Below, piece by piece: positions 29,764 to 39,116 of a DNA stretch of 64,000 bases (the stretch's first letter is position 1; every line of letters begins with the position of its first letter). Source of the DNA: Amycolatopsis nivea (GTDB lineage Bacteria > Actinomycetota > Actinomycetes > Mycobacteriales > Pseudonocardiaceae); assembly GCF_004522235.1 (NCBI RefSeq), contig NZ_SDLT01000025.1, positions 62,001 through 126,000 on the forward strand. Direction: 5' to 3'. The notes under the pieces are model-generated. The model was given only the letters and a program-made list of their open reading frames with translations, did no database searches and was not told the origin of the DNA. The translations under genes and the position numbers were made by a program.

Positions 29764-30782
29764 TTCCGCCGCACCTCCTTGGTGAGCAGCCAGATCAGGT
29801 AGCAGCCGCCGATCGCCGTGCTGACCACGCCGACCGGCAGCGAGACCGGGGCGAGCAGCATCTGCGCGACGAGGTCGGCACCGGCAAGCAGCAGCGCACC
29901 GGTCAGTGCCGCGGGCAGCAGCGGAATGCCGGGCGCGCGGGCGAGACGGCGGCCGATCTGCGGCGCGGCGAGCGCGACGAACGCGATCGGCCCGGCTACC
30001 GCGGTGACCGTCGCCGTGCAGGCGACACCGATCACGACCAGCTGCAGCCGCAGGGATTCGTGCCGGACGCCCGTCGTCACCGCGAGTTCCGTGCCGAGCG
30101 CCGCCTGGTGCAGCGCGGGCGCGCGGGTCAGCAGCACCGCGAACAGCACAGCCAGCACCCCGAACGGCACCGCGACGTCGCTCCATCCGATGCCGTTGAG
30201 CGAACCGGCGCTCCAGCCGACCGCGGCAATCGCCACCTCGAGGTCGGCGCGCAGCACGATCCACGAGTTCAACGCGGTCAGCATCGCGTTGATCGCGATC
30301 CCGATGACGATCAGCCGCAACCCGGACCGGCTGCCGCCCATCGACAGCAGATAGACCGCGGCCGCGGTGATCAGCCCGCCGACCACCGACGCGAACGTCA
30401 GCTGCGCCGACGACCCGGACAGCACCGTCATCGCGATCAACGCGCCGGTGTAAGCACCGGAGTCGAGACCGATCACGTCCGGGCTGCCGAGCGGATTCCG
30501 CGTGACGTTCTGGAAAATCGCCCCGGCCAGCCCGAGCGCGGCCCCGAACACCAGCCCGGCCGCCACGCGCGGCAACCGCCATTCGCGGATCACCACGCCC
30601 GGTCCGCCGCCGGACCCGCCGAGCGCGGCGAACACCCGCGCCGGACTCGCCCAGGCCGCGCCGTAGCAAAGCCCCAGCAATGCGAGCCCGGCGAGAACGA
30701 CGCCGAGCACGGCGACGAGAACGACCGTGCGACGCTCGACCCGCAACGAAATCCGCCCTCGGCGGAACACGAACGCGGTCAT
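29760..30782 (-). CDS. FecCD-family iron-siderophore permease 2
   Basis: A 340-residue integral membrane permease with about nine or ten helices. It contains NPLGSPDVIGLDSGAYTGAL and the cytoplasmic coupling segment VAGPIAFVALAAPQIGRRL near the C-terminus. The ATG at 30782 overlaps the stop of the first permease (ATGA); a longer frame upstream is an artefact. It pairs with the 30779-31762 product to form the heterodimeric channel. Confidence 0.93.
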   Translation of the reverse strand: MTAFVFRRGRISLRVERRTVVLVAVLGVVLAGLALLGLCYGAAWASPARVFAALGGSGGGPGVVIREWRLPRVAAGLVFGAALGLAGAIFQNVTRNPLGSPDVIGLDSGAYTGALIAMTVLSGSSAQLTFASVVGGLITAAAVYLLSMGGSRSGLRLIVIGIAINAMLTALNSWIVLRADLEVAIAAVGWSAGSLNGIGWSDVAVPFGVLAVLFAVLLTRAPALHQAALGTELAVTTGVRHESLRLQLVVIGVACTATVTAVAGPIAFVALAAPQIGRRLARAPGIPLLPAALTGALLLAGADLVAQMLLAPVSLPVGVVSTAIGGCYLIWLLTKEVRRK

Positions 30783-31762
30783 AACGCGGCCGTCCCGTAC
30801 TTGCGGACCGCCCAGATCAGCACCGGACCGCCGACGAACGCCGTCACGATCGCGACCGGCACCTCGCCGGTCGGCAGCAGCACGCGCGAGCCGATGTCCG
30901 AGACCAGCAGCAGAATCGGGCCCAGCACCACCGCGAACGCGGTCAGCCACGGCACCGACGCACCCGCTGCTCGGCGCGCGAGATGCGGCACGATCAGGCC
31001 GACGAACAGAATCGGCCCGGCCACCGCTGTCGCCGCCCCCGCCAGCAGGGTGATCAACAACAGCGTCACCGCACGTATCCGGGCCACGCGCGCGCCGAGC
31101 GTGTGCGCGACGGTGTCGCCCAGCGCAAGCGCATTCAGCTGGCGGCTCAGCAGAAACGCGGCGACCACGCTCACCGCGATGACGATCAACGGTACCGTCA
31201 GCGGAGCCTGTTCCCGTCCGGCCAGCGAACCGACCGCCCAGAACCGGTACCGGTCGAAGGTGTCCGGCAGCAGCAACCGCAGCCCGAGCGAAACGCCGCT
31301 GAGCACGAACGTCAGCGCGGTGCCGGTCAGCACCATCCGCAACGGCGACCGCCGGCCGACCGCGTAGACCAGCAGGGTCGCCAGCACCGCGCCGAGCACC
31401 GCGAACAGCAACTCCCCCGACGCGGAAACGGCGATGCCGAGCGCGGAACCGATCGTGATGGCGAACCCGGCCCCGGCCGTCACGCCGAGCACGCCAGGTT
31501 CGGCGAGCGGATTGCGCGACAGCACCTGGACGAGCACCCCGGCCACCGCCAGCGCAGCGCCGACGCCGACCGCCAGCAGCGCACGCGGCGCGCGGACGTC
31601 GCGCACCACCGCCTGATCGGCCGGATCGCCGTGCCCGAAGATGGCCTGGAGCACCTCCGCCGGCGCGATGCCGTGCGCGCCGACGCCCACGCTGACCACG
31701 GCCACCGCCGCCAGCAGGACGACGGCGGCGGCCAGCAGCGCGGTCCGGCTGCGCGCGGTCAC
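30779..31762 (-). CDS. FecCD-family iron-siderophore permease 1
   Basis: A 327-residue membrane permease starting at GTG 31762, which overlaps the binding-protein stop (GTGA). Family features are VQVLSRNPLAEPGVLGVTAGAGFA and the coupling helix region VAGPILFVGLIVPHLARRAAG. It works with permease 2, the ATPase and the lipoprotein encoded on either side. Confidence 0.93.
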   Translation of the reverse strand: MTARSRTALLAAAVVLLAAVAVVSVGVGAHGIAPAEVLQAIFGHGDPADQAVVRDVRAPRALLAVGVGAALAVAGVLVQVLSRNPLAEPGVLGVTAGAGFAITIGSALGIAVSASGELLFAVLGAVLATLLVYAVGRRSPLRMVLTGTALTFVLSGVSLGLRLLLPDTFDRYRFWAVGSLAGREQAPLTVPLIVIAVSVVAAFLLSRQLNALALGDTVAHTLGARVARIRAVTLLLITLLAGAATAVAGPILFVGLIVPHLARRAAGASVPWLTAFAVVLGPILLLVSDIGSRVLLPTGEVPVAIVTAFVGGPVLIWAVRKYGTAAL

Positions 31763-32760
31763 TTCTTCAGCAGCGGCGCGAACGCCTGGTCCACCGCGTC
31801 CAGCGTCTTCATCGCCGCCCGGTAGGTGGCCGCTTCGGTGTAGCGGAAGGCGAACGTCTTGCCCGCCTTCACCGCGGGAAGTTCCTTCCACAGCGGCGAA
31901 TCGAGCACGTACTTCACCGCGGGCGGCACCGAGCCGTCCGGCTTCACCGAGTAGGTGATCGCGTCCGCCTGCGCGAACGCGGTCGGCAGCTCCTCGATCG
32001 ACGGGTACTCGCTGACGTCCTTCGAACCGCCGCCCTTGACCTTCACCTGGCCGAAGTAGTTCGCGCCGATGTCCTGCGCGACGTTGGTGCCCCAGGAATC
32101 CTTGAACTCGCGCTGGAAGTTGCCCTTCGCGACCTCGCCGTACGCGCCGACGTGCCCCAGTTTCAGCTGCGGCAGCACGGCTTTGTACTTGTCCGCGAGC
32201 TGCTTCGCCTTCGCCTCGTACTCCTGGCGCGCGGCGTCGAACCCGGCCAGCGCGCCGGCCGCGTCGGACTGCTTGCGCGAAAGCTCCCGCCACGCCGACG
32301 GCACCGACGGGCCGATCGCCACGACCGGCGCGATCTCCTGCAGCCGCTTGACGTCGATGTCGGCGAGCACCGGCTTCGGCACGCCGATCACGATCAGGTC
32401 CGGATCGGCCTGCGCGATCGCCTCGTAATTCGTCTCGGCCGCCTGCTCGCCCGCGACCTTCGGCAGCTCGTCGTACTTCTTGCGGTCCTCGGTCGTCATC
32501 ATCGGCAGGCCGCGCTTCCACGTCGAAATCCCGACGAGCGGCGCCTTCGCCTCGAGCAGCGCCGGAACCGCGTAACCGGTCGCGATCACCCGCTTGGGCT
32601 TGACCGGGATCTTGATCTCGCCGTTGTCAGCGGCGAACACGCGGGTCGGGGCGTCGCTCCCGCTGCTGCTCTGCGCGTCGCCGGAACCACAGCCGGCGAC
32701 GACGGTGAGGGCGACCGCGAGGGCAGCGGCGGCGAGACGGGTCTTTCTGGTGACGGTCAT
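31759..32760 (-). CDS. Iron-siderophore substrate-binding lipoprotein
   Basis: A 333-residue type III periplasmic-binding-fold protein. The N-terminus is a lipoprotein signal with lipobox VVAGC (about Cys24), so the mature protein should be lipid-anchored on the outer face of the membrane. RVIATGYAVPALLEAKAPLVGIST and EAIAQADPDLIVIGVPKP are typical of FecB/FepB-like proteins. It should bind the ferric catechol siderophore and pass it to the FecCD permeases encoded immediately downstream. Confidence 0.93.
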   Translation of the reverse strand: MTVTRKTRLAAAALAVALTVVAGCGSGDAQSSSGSDAPTRVFAADNGEIKIPVKPKRVIATGYAVPALLEAKAPLVGISTWKRGLPMMTTEDRKKYDELPKVAGEQAAETNYEAIAQADPDLIVIGVPKPVLADIDVKRLQEIAPVVAIGPSVPSAWRELSRKQSDAAGALAGFDAARQEYEAKAKQLADKYKAVLPQLKLGHVGAYGEVAKGNFQREFKDSWGTNVAQDIGANYFGQVKVKGGGSKDVSEYPSIEELPTAFAQADAITYSVKPDGSVPPAVKYVLDSPLWKELPAVKAGKTFAFRYTEAATYRAAMKTLDAVDQAFAPLLKK

Positions 32761-32787
32761 GCGAGGGTCCTTGCTGTTGCTGATGAA

Positions 32788-33642
32788 TCAGTGGTCGTGC
32801 TCGTCGTCGAAGTCCGCGACGCCGCGTTTCCAGTAGCCGGTCACGTCGTAGTCCTCGCGGGCGAGCCCGAGGTCGTCGCGCAGCCAGCGGCGCAGCGGCT
32901 TGATCGCGCCCGCTTCCCCGGCGATCCACGCGTAAAGCCGTTCGCCTTCCGGCACCTTGACTTCGCGCACGGCGTCGGCGAGCATCTCGACGCTGCCCGG
33001 TGCGGCGGTTCCGCGGTGCAGCCAATGGACTTCGACGCCGTCCGGCGCGTCGAGGTCGATCTCCTCGCTCGCGTCGGCGACCTCGGCGAACGCCCAGCCC
33101 GCAGCGGTCCGCGGCAGTTCCTCCAGCCAGCGCGCGAGGGCGGGCAGCGCCGTGATGTCGCCGGCGAGCAGGTAGCGGTCGTAGTTGTGCGGCACGATCA
33201 GCCCGCCCGGCGGACCGGCGACGTGCACGGTCTCGCCCGGCCGCACCGCGCGCGCCCAGTCCGAGCCGAGACCGCCGTCGTGCAGCGCGACGTCGAGGTC
33301 CAGCTCGCCGGACGCCGGGTCGTAGCGGCGGACGGTGTACTCGCGCGAAACCGGCGACGGCTTCGGCCAGCGGAGCATGTCACCGTTCGCCTCGGGCAGC
33401 CGAAGCTCGCCGTCCGCGTCCGGGAAAAGGATCTTCACGTGCTCATCCGGCGAATGCGCCTCGAACCCGGCCGTGCCCGGTCCGCCGAGGGTGACGCGCA
33501 GCAGTCCCGCGCCGACCGCGCTGGTCCGCACGACCTCGGCGCGCCGGATCCGGATGGGGTACGGCACTTTCTCGGCCTGCCGCCCCGCGCGGACCTCCGC
33601 GATCCGGGCGGTGTGGCGGTGCCGGTGGGTATCCCGGCTCAC
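32788..33642 (-). CDS. Siderophore-interacting protein (FAD-binding ferric reductase)
   Basis: A 284-residue SIP-family flavoprotein with the FAD-binding motif [11 protein letters not shown] (about 95-105) and [10 protein letters not shown]. These enzymes reduce imported ferric siderophore to release Fe(II) in the cytoplasm. I place the start at GTG 33642, overlapping the carrier-protein stop (GTGA); the longer ATG start would run through that gene. The His-rich N-terminus DTHRHRH and C-terminal DFDDEHDH are unusual and could bind metal. Confidence 0.9.
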   Translation of the reverse strand: MSRDTHRHRHTARIAEVRAGRQAEKVPYPIRIRRAEVVRTSAVGAGLLRVTLGGPGTAGFEAHSPDEHVKILFPDADGELRLPEANGDMLRWPKPSPVSREYTVRRYDPASGELDLDVALHDGGLGSDWARAVRPGETVHVAGPPGGLIVPHNYDRYLLAGDITALPALARWLEELPRTAAGWAFAEVADASEEIDLDAPDGVEVHWLHRGTAAPGSVEMLADAVREVKVPEGERLYAWIAGEAGAIKPLRRWLRDDLGLAREDYDVTGYWKRGVADFDDEHDH

Positions 33643-33881
33643 TGCGAGCCGCCGGTGAGCAGCTTCGTCCAGTGCCCGAGCCGCGGGTCCTCGGCGAGGT
33701 CGGCGAACTCCAGCTGGGGCGCGCCCGCGCCGCGCCACTTCTCGACCAGGCTCATGATCCGCATCGAATCGAGGCCGAGGTCGGCGAGATCGGTGTCCGG
33801 GGTCAGCTCGTCGAGGCCGCAGCCGAGCAGGTCGGCGACGTCGGCGTTGACCTGCTCGGCAGTCAGTCCGGGGGTGCTCAT
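33639..33881 (-). CDS. Free-standing aryl carrier protein for DHB
   Basis: An 80-residue acyl/aryl carrier protein with the phosphopantetheine site LGLDSMRIM (Ser near 39). In Escherichia coli and Bacillus this domain is fused to isochorismatase (EntB/DhbB); here it is a separate gene overlapping the isochorismatase stop by four bases (ATGA). It should be loaded with 2,3-dihydroxybenzoate by the AMP ligase and present it to C1 of the NRPS. It is easily missed because of its small size. Confidence 0.92.
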   Translation of the reverse strand: MSTPGLTAEQVNADVADLLGCGLDELTPDTDLADLGLDSMRIMSLVEKWRGAGAPQLEFADLAEDPRLGHWTKLLTGGSQ

Positions 33882-34540
33882 CGAGGTGCTCCTGCGGGAA
33901 TCGGCGCCGACAGCGCGGCGAGCGCGTCGGCGGTGGTGGTGACGACGCCGCAGCGTTGCGCGACGTACTCGCACGCCTGGTCGTGCCGGGAGCGGTCGAA
34001 GTCCGCGACCGCGTCGCTGATCAGGAACGGCCGGACGTCGCGCATGAACGCCTCGACCGCCGTCGTCTGGCAGCCGATGTGCGCGTACACGCCGGTGATC
34101 AGCAACTGGTCGCGGTCGCCGAGCTGCTCGCGGAAAGAGCTGCGCTGGAACGCGCTGTAGCGCCATTTGTCCAGCACGGTGTCGCCCGGCCGCGGAGCCA
34201 GCTCGTCGACGATGTCCGCCGCGCGCGGGTCGTCGTCGATCACCGCGCCGATGCCGTCGCCCCAGAATTCGGTGAGCAGCCCGCGATCGGCGGCGGGCTG
34301 CTTGCCCGGCTGCGCGGTGTAGAACACCGGCATGCCGTAGCTCCGCGCCTTCTCGGCGAGCTCCGCGATGTTCGCCACCATCTCCGGAATCGGCGAACCC
34401 TCGTACGGGGCAAGGAAATACCGCTGGACGTCGTGCACGAGCAAAGCCGCCCGCGCCGGGTCGGGCCGCCACCCGACCCGGCCCGCGGGCAGGTCCGCCG
34501 CCGCCGGCAGCGGGTACGCCCGGATTCTCGGCAGGGACAC
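33878..34540 (-). CDS. dhbB: Isochorismatase (2,3-dihydro-2,3-dihydroxybenzoate synthase), no ArCP domain
   Basis: A 220-residue isochorismatase-fold hydrolase that removes pyruvate from isochorismate. The expected catalytic residues are visible: Asp in [11 protein letters not shown], Lys in LDKWRYSAF, and a small-residue/Cys loop [13 protein letters not shown]. It ends where EntB and DhbB would continue into the carrier domain, which is encoded separately here. GTG start at 34540, three bases after the ligase stop. Confidence 0.92.
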   Translation of the reverse strand: MSLPRIRAYPLPAAADLPAGRVGWRPDPARAALLVHDVQRYFLAPYEGSPIPEMVANIAELAEKARSYGMPVFYTAQPGKQPAADRGLLTEFWGDGIGAVIDDDPRAADIVDELAPRPGDTVLDKWRYSAFQRSSFREQLGDRDQLLITGVYAHIGCQTTAVEAFMRDVRPFLISDAVADFDRSRHDQACEYVAQRCGVVTTTADALAALSAPIPAGAPR

Positions 34541-34543
34541 GCT

Positions 34544-36145
34544 TCACCTCTCCTTCGCCAGGGCGGCCAGCGCCGCCCGCAGTTCGCGTTTGCTGGTCTT
34601 GCCCACGCCGGTGACCGGGAACTCCCCGACCACCTCCACCAGATCCGGCACCTTGAACGCGGCCACCCCGCGCCCGCGCACGAACCGGCGCAGTTCCGCC
34701 GCGCTGGGCTGCTCCCCGTCCGCCGGAACGACGTACGCACAGGTCCGCTCGCCGAGATACTCGTCCGGCACCGCGACGACGGCGGCGTCGAGCACGCCCG
34801 GATGCGCCATCAGATGGTTCTCGACCTCTTCCGCCGCGACTTTTTCGCCGCCGCGGTTGATCTGTTCCTTCGCCCGCCCCACGACCTCGAGGTGCCCGGA
34901 TTCCTTTTGCCGCACCAAATCGCCGGTGCGGTAAAACCCGTCCTCGGTAAACGCGGTCTTGTTGTGCTCAGCGGCGTTGTAGTACCCGCGAATCGTGTAC
35001 GGCCCGCGCGTAAGCAACGCACCGATTTCACCCGGCTCGACAAGATCGTCCGACTTCGCCAGCGGATCGTCCGGATTCACGACCCGCACCTCGTCGTCCG
35101 GCGAAATCGGCCGCCCCTGGGTGCTGAGCACGAGGTCCGCCGGATCGTCCAGCCGGGTGTAGCAAACGAGCCCCTCCGCCATGCCGAACACCTGCTGCAG
35201 CCGGCACCCCAGCGCCGGACCGATACGTTCCGCGAGTTCCCGGCCGCACTTCGCCCCGCCGACCAGCAGAACGTCCAAAGAGGACAGATCCCGCTCGGTC
35301 CGCGCCGCCGCCTGCACCCAAGCCGCCGCCAACGGCGGAACGACCCCGCTGATCGTGACGCCCTCAGCCTCGATCAACCGAAACGCGGTATCAGCGTCCG
35401 GCCGCGGCGCCATCACCGTGGCCGCCCCCGCATGCAACGCACCGAGCAACCCAGGAGAACTGAGCGGAAAATTATGCGCGACAGGCAACGCCGCGAGATA
35501 CACGCTCTCCTTCTTGAGCCCGCAAATCCGCGCACTCTCCCGCACGCTGTACAGATAATCGTCGTGCGTCCGCGGAATCAGCTTGGGCAACCCAGTGCTT
35601 CCACCGGACAGCTGCAGAAACGCCATCCCCTCCGAATCCGGCTCCGGCAACTCCCGCGGCGCGGTCGCCGCCAACGCCGCGAATTCCGGTTCTCCGACGA
35701 CGAAGACTTTCCGCTGCTGCTGCGCGACTTCCCGTGCCATCTTCGCGTGATCATGCCCAGCATGCTCGCCGACGGTAAGGATCGCTTTCGCGTCGCTCTG
35801 CTCGGCGAAGTGCCGCAACTCGCTGTCCCGATGCGCAGGCAACGCGAACACCGGCACCGCCCCGGCCCGCCACAACCCGAAGACGACCGACACGAACTCC
35901 GGAATATTCGGCAACTGCACGACGACCCGATCGCCCTGCCCGATCCCGCTCGCGACAAACCCGGCGGCCAGCCGATGCGCCCGCTCGTCCACCTCGGCGA
36001 ACGTCCAGCGCTGCCCTTCGCCGACCACCGCCGTGCGGTCCGCGTACGCCTCCTTGAGCGAGGTGAGCAAGGCTCCGAATGTTTGTCCCCGCCAGTACCC
36101 ACTGGCCCGGTACTGCGCTGCGGTTTCCTCTGGCCACAAGCTCAT
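34544..36145 (-). CDS. dhbE: 2,3-dihydroxybenzoate-AMP ligase
   Basis: A 533-residue stand-alone adenylation enzyme of the EntE/DhbE type. It starts [20 protein letters not shown], the usual N-terminus of the family, and has [18 protein letters not shown], the pocket segment [29 protein letters not shown], and the C-terminal [12 protein letters not shown] with the catalytic Lys. The ATG at 36145 has GGAGGG upstream and overlaps the stop of a 25-codon mini-ORF (ATGA). It adenylates DHB and loads the free carrier protein. Confidence 0.94.
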   Translation of the reverse strand: MSLWPEETAAQYRASGYWRGQTFGALLTSLKEAYADRTAVVGEGQRWTFAEVDERAHRLAAGFVASGIGQGDRVVVQLPNIPEFVSVVFGLWRAGAVPVFALPAHRDSELRHFAEQSDAKAILTVGEHAGHDHAKMAREVAQQQRKVFVVGEPEFAALAATAPRELPEPDSEGMAFLQLSGGSTGLPKLIPRTHDDYLYSVRESARICGLKKESVYLAALPVAHNFPLSSPGLLGALHAGAATVMAPRPDADTAFRLIEAEGVTISGVVPPLAAAWVQAAARTERDLSSLDVLLVGGAKCGRELAERIGPALGCRLQQVFGMAEGLVCYTRLDDPADLVLSTQGRPISPDDEVRVVNPDDPLAKSDDLVEPGEIGALLTRGPYTIRGYYNAAEHNKTAFTEDGFYRTGDLVRQKESGHLEVVGRAKEQINRGGEKVAAEEVENHLMAHPGVLDAAVVAVPDEYLGERTCAYVVPADGEQPSAAELRRFVRGRGVAAFKVPDLVEVVGEFPVTGVGKTSKRELRAALAALAKER

Positions 36146-36219
36146 GCGTCGCCCTCCGCGCTCAGCAACGTCCGGTCTCGTCGACACCCGCTTGCCGCGG
36201 CTTCCAGCCACAAACTCAC
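36142..36219 (-). CDS. Mini-ORF 2 (25 codons), degenerate copy of the dhbE start
   Basis: GTG 36219 opens a 25-codon frame beginning [19 protein letters not shown] that ends in GCATGA, overlapping the dhbE ATG. Its first residues mirror dhbE (MSLWPE) and the later part mirrors ASGYWRGQT. Its GTG overlaps the stop of mini-ORF 1. It may be translated as part of a coupling chain or may be a relic of tandem duplication. No peptide function can be claimed. Confidence 0.45.
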   Translation of the reverse strand: MSLWLEAAASGCRRDRTLLSAEGDA

Positions 36220-36350
36220 GCGACTTCCCCGCACACAGTCAGTCCTCGCTGACACCTACTCGCCCGATACCGCGCCGCGGTCTCCTCCGCACCCAGCAAC
36301 GTCCTGCCTCGCCGACATCCGCTCGCCGCCGCTTCCAGCCACAAACTCAC
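36216..36350 (-). CDS. Mini-ORF 1 (44 codons), two degenerate copies of the dhbE start
   Basis: GTG 36350 overlaps the isochorismate synthase stop (GTGA) and opens a 44-codon frame. It begins [19 protein letters not shown] and continues with [17 protein letters not shown], both resembling dhbE residues 2-24 ([22 protein letters not shown]). It ends in GCGTGA, overlapping the start of mini-ORF 2. The segment looks like tandem duplication of the dhbE 5' end with start/stop overlaps preserved. Confidence 0.45.
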   Translation of the reverse strand: MSLWLEAAASGCRRGRTLLGAEETAARYRASRCQRGLTVCGEVA

Positions 36351-37720
36351 GCGACCCCCTCCGCACCGAGCGCACGCAGCAGCGTCCCGAACTTCGCACT
36401 GGTCTCCGCCAATTCCGCCGCCGGATCAGACCCGGCGACGACTCCCGCCCCCGCGAACAACCGCGCGGTCTTGTCGGACACCTCGGCACACCGGATCGTG
36501 ACGACCCATTCACCGTCCCCCGCGAGATCGGTCCACCCGACGAGCCCCGCGTAATACCCGCGATCCTCGGCCTCGAGCCGCGCAATCGTGTCGCGCGCCA
36601 GATCGACCGGCACACCGCACACCGCAGGCGTCGGATGCAACGCCTCAGCCAACTCCAACGACGACGGCCCACCCGCCCCCACGCGCCCGGTGATCCGGGT
36701 AGAAAGGTGCCACATCGTAGGCGTGCCAATCACTTCCGGCTCTTCCGGAACGTCCAGCTCAGTGCAGTAGCGTCCCAACACCTCCGCCACCTGCGCGGCG
36801 ACGAGGGCATGCTCGTTGAGGTCCTTTTCGGACACTCGCAGCTCCGCAATCGCCTGCGCGTCCTGCGCCGGATCCCCCGTCCTCCGCCGCGACCCGGCAA
36901 GCGGATTCGCGGTCACGACGTTCCCCTTGCGAGACACCAGCAACTCCGGACTGGCCCCGACGAGCGTCCGCGGCGCCGGATCCCCAGGCGCACTGACGTC
37001 GACAGCAAAGGCATGCGCCGCAGGATCCGCCACGACGAGGTTACGGAGGAGTTTTCGCACGGATACCCCTTGCCCGCCCACGAGATCCAGCGCCCGGGCG
37101 AGGACGACCTTGCGAAGTTCCCCGTCACCGATGAGATTGACCGCCCGACGGACGCTTTCGGCATAAACCTCGGGCGCTGGCTGCGGGATTACGGTCCAGG
37201 AGGTGGCGGCATCGATGCCGTCGACGCCTGAACCGCTACGCGATCCGGCGACGGCCGCACTCTGGTTCCCATCAGGCTCCACCGCACTGCTCGCCACCTG
37301 CGAACGCCCGCCTGCGTTCCCGCCGAACTCGGCCGCCTGCGAACACTCACCCGCGTCCCCGCCGGACTCCGCCGCATCGCCCACGACCCGCGAACTTTCC
37401 CCCATTCGCAGGCCGCCGTCGCCCGGCATCTCGGCCCGCCGCACCACCGCGGGCACGATCAAGCTGCTCCCGGAATCCGGCCGGAACCCGATCGCCCCCA
37501 CCACGACCGGATTCGCGACCCCCGCCAGCACCGCGGCTTCCAACGCCTCGGCAGCCGCCGCGGCCCGGTTGCCCGTCGTGCCGCGGACGTGCGAGTGCAC
37601 CCCGTCGGCGAGCAGCACCCCGCGGGCCGACGAGTAGTAGAACGACCCCGGCAGGTACGCGGCCAGGAGATCCGCCGCCCGGTGGACCGGCCGCGGACGG
37701 GCCGGAGCAGGTGAGGACAC
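36347..37720 (-). CDS. dhbC: Isochorismate synthase with low-complexity insertion
   Basis: A 457-residue chorismate-utilising enzyme (EntC/DhbC/MenF family), longer than the usual ~390-400. Conserved C-terminal features: GSRRRTGDPAQDAQAI, VAAQVAEVLGRYC, EALHPTPAVCGVP and ARLEAEDRGYYAGLVGW. The extra length is a Gly/Ala/Ser-rich stretch (about residues 115-185, including GDAAESGGDAGECSQ) absent from classical members. I chose GTG 37720, preceded by AAAGGGA, over the upstream GTG at 37741. First gene of the siderophore operon, 78 bases below the iron box. Confidence 0.92.
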   Translation of the reverse strand: MSSPAPARPRPVHRAADLLAAYLPGSFYYSSARGVLLADGVHSHVRGTTGNRAAAAAEALEAAVLAGVANPVVVGAIGFRPDSGSSLIVPAVVRRAEMPGDGGLRMGESSRVVGDAAESGGDAGECSQAAEFGGNAGGRSQVASSAVEPDGNQSAAVAGSRSGSGVDGIDAATSWTVIPQPAPEVYAESVRRAVNLIGDGELRKVVLARALDLVGGQGVSVRKLLRNLVVADPAAHAFAVDVSAPGDPAPRTLVGASPELLVSRKGNVVTANPLAGSRRRTGDPAQDAQAIAELRVSEKDLNEHALVAAQVAEVLGRYCTELDVPEEPEVIGTPTMWHLSTRITGRVGAGGPSSLELAEALHPTPAVCGVPVDLARDTIARLEAEDRGYYAGLVGWTDLAGDGEWVVTIRCAEVSDKTARLFAGAGVVAGSDPAAELAETSAKFGTLLRALGAEGVA

Positions 37721-37798
37721 GAGGTGAATTCCCTTTCGCACACGCGCAGGCGGCCGAGCCGCCCCGTCCGTTCCTGCACAAGGTCCGGACCTTGACTG

Positions 37799-37817
37799 TT
37801 CGGTTAGCCTAACCTAA
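37799..37817 (-). promoter_or_regulatory. Iron box (DmdR/IdeR operator) of the siderophore operon
   Basis: On the minus strand this reads TTAGGTTAGGCTAACCGAA, one mismatch from the 19-base consensus TTAGGTTAGGCTAACCTAA for DtxR-family iron repressors. It lies about 80 bases upstream of the isochorismate synthase GTG and should repress the whole 21 kb operon when iron is plentiful. Confidence 0.9.
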
Positions 37818-37872
37818 TGGACAGTAACGTATCCGGACGAAAAGGAAAAGCCGCCCGGCGGATCGACCCGGG

Positions 37873-39027
37873 TCACGCGCGAAGCGTGGCCCCGCCGTCG
37901 ACGTAGAGGTTCTGCATGGTGATGTGCCGGGCCCGGTCGGACGCGAGGAACAGCACCGCGTCCGCGATGTCGGCGGGATCGGCGATCCGCCCGAGCGGAA
38001 TCCCGACGCGGAACTGCTCCGGATTCCCTGCGATAACCCGGTGTTCGCCGGAGTCGTCCGTCCACAGTAGACGTTGCATGTCGGTGTCCGTCGACCCCGG
38101 CGAGACGATGTTGCACCGGATCCCCGACCCGGCGAGCTCCAGCCCGAGACAGCGGGTGAGCATGGTCGCCGCGGCCTTCGAAGCCGCGTAAGCCGCCATC
38201 CCGGTCCGCGGGACACCGGCCGCGTTCGACCCGACGGTGACCAGCGCCCCGCTCCCCCTCGGCTGCATCCTCCGGGAGATCTCGCGCAGCACAGTGAAAA
38301 CCCCGGTCGAGTTGACCGCGAAGGTCGCCGCCCAGTCCTCGTCGCTGGTCTCCCCCACCGACCCGGGCCGCAGCACCCCCGCGACCGAGACCCCGATCCC
38401 GATCGGCCCCAACTCCCGCTCGACGTCCGCCACGACCCGCGCGACCGCCGCCGGATCCCCGACATCCGCCACGAACGGCACCACGTGCCCACCGGCCGAC
38501 GGCTGGACGTCAACCGGCCGCCCGGCGTCGCCAGCCGCGTGAGCCCGCGCCGTATCAACGCCGCCGTCGGCTACCAGCGCAGCGACCACCTCCGCTGCCC
38601 CATCAGCAGAAGTCGGCACTGCACCGCTCGACAAATCCCCTTCAGCCGCAACCCCGGAAGGCCGTGCGCCATCGCCACCCGCCGCCGCAGAACTCCCGGC
38701 GACGTCGCCACCCGCGAGTGTCCCCGCCGGGACACCCCCAGAAACTCGCTCGCCAGCACGCGCCGCGGACGCTTCCACCGCAACAGAAGCCCGCACAGTA
38801 TCTTCACCGGCGCCGGCGTCCGAATCACCTCGGACATCCGCCCGGCCCAGCCCCGCGCCGTAGTCCCGCGCCGCGACCTCCCGCAACCCCTCCTCGTCGA
38901 TGTCCACCGCAGCCACCACGGCACCGGCTCGGGCGAGCGCCCCCACGACGGCCGCCCCGATCCCGCGCGCACCGCCGGTCACCAGCGCGATCCGCCCTTC
39001 GATCCCGGCTCCCGCGTCCCGCGTCAC
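37873..39027 (-). CDS. dhbA: 2,3-dihydro-2,3-dihydroxybenzoate dehydrogenase with ~125-residue insertion
   Basis: An SDR of the EntA/DhbA type that oxidises dihydro-DHB to DHB. Features: [48 protein letters not shown] and [14 protein letters not shown], all typical of EntA. At 384 residues it is far longer than the usual ~250-260. The excess is a low-complexity Ala/Gly/Ser/Asp-rich segment (about residues 62-185) inserted after the second beta strand region. I prefer GTG 39027 (GAGG spaced correctly) to GTG 39039. It has its own iron box. Confidence 0.9.
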   Translation of the reverse strand: MTRDAGAGIEGRIALVTGGARGIGAAVVGALARAGAVVAAVDIDEEGLREVAARDYGAGLGRADVRGDSDAGAGEDTVRASVAVEASAARAGERVSGGVPAGTLAGGDVAGSSAAAGGDGARPSGVAAEGDLSSGAVPTSADGAAEVVAALVADGGVDTARAHAAGDAGRPVDVQPSAGGHVVPFVADVGDPAAVARVVADVERELGPIGIGVSVAGVLRPGSVGETSDEDWAATFAVNSTGVFTVLREISRRMQPRGSGALVTVGSNAAGVPRTGMAAYAASKAAATMLTRCLGLELAGSGIRCNIVSPGSTDTDMQRLLWTDDSGEHRVIAGNPEQFRVGIPLGRIADPADIADAVLFLASDRARHITMQNLYVDGGATLRA

Positions 39028-39056
39028 CGCGCACCTCACCCTCCGTCGCCGACTGA

Positions 39057-39075
39057 TTAGGCAAACCTAACCTAA
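39057..39075 (-). promoter_or_regulatory. Iron box upstream of dhbA
   Basis: The minus strand reads TTAGGTTAGGTTTGCCTAA, matching 16 of 19 positions of the DtxR-family iron-box consensus. It lies 30 bases upstream of the chosen dhbA start. With the box at 37799-37817 it makes both transcripts of the DHB locus iron-repressed. Confidence 0.85.
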
Positions 39076-39116
39076 TCGAGTGAGCGTCGGCCAGGGTGAT
39101 CCCGCCCACCCCGGGC

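Noticed and set aside
36146-36211. Extended dhbE start at 36211
   Set aside because: The extra 22 residues come from the duplicated intergenic segment. The ATG at 36145 gives the family N-terminus and has GGAGGG before it.
1-39039. Single biosynthetic cluster joining the Pls-like NRPS with the siderophore genes
   Set aside because: Over 13 kb of catabolic and regulatory genes separate them, and the Pls-like gene lacks an iron box.
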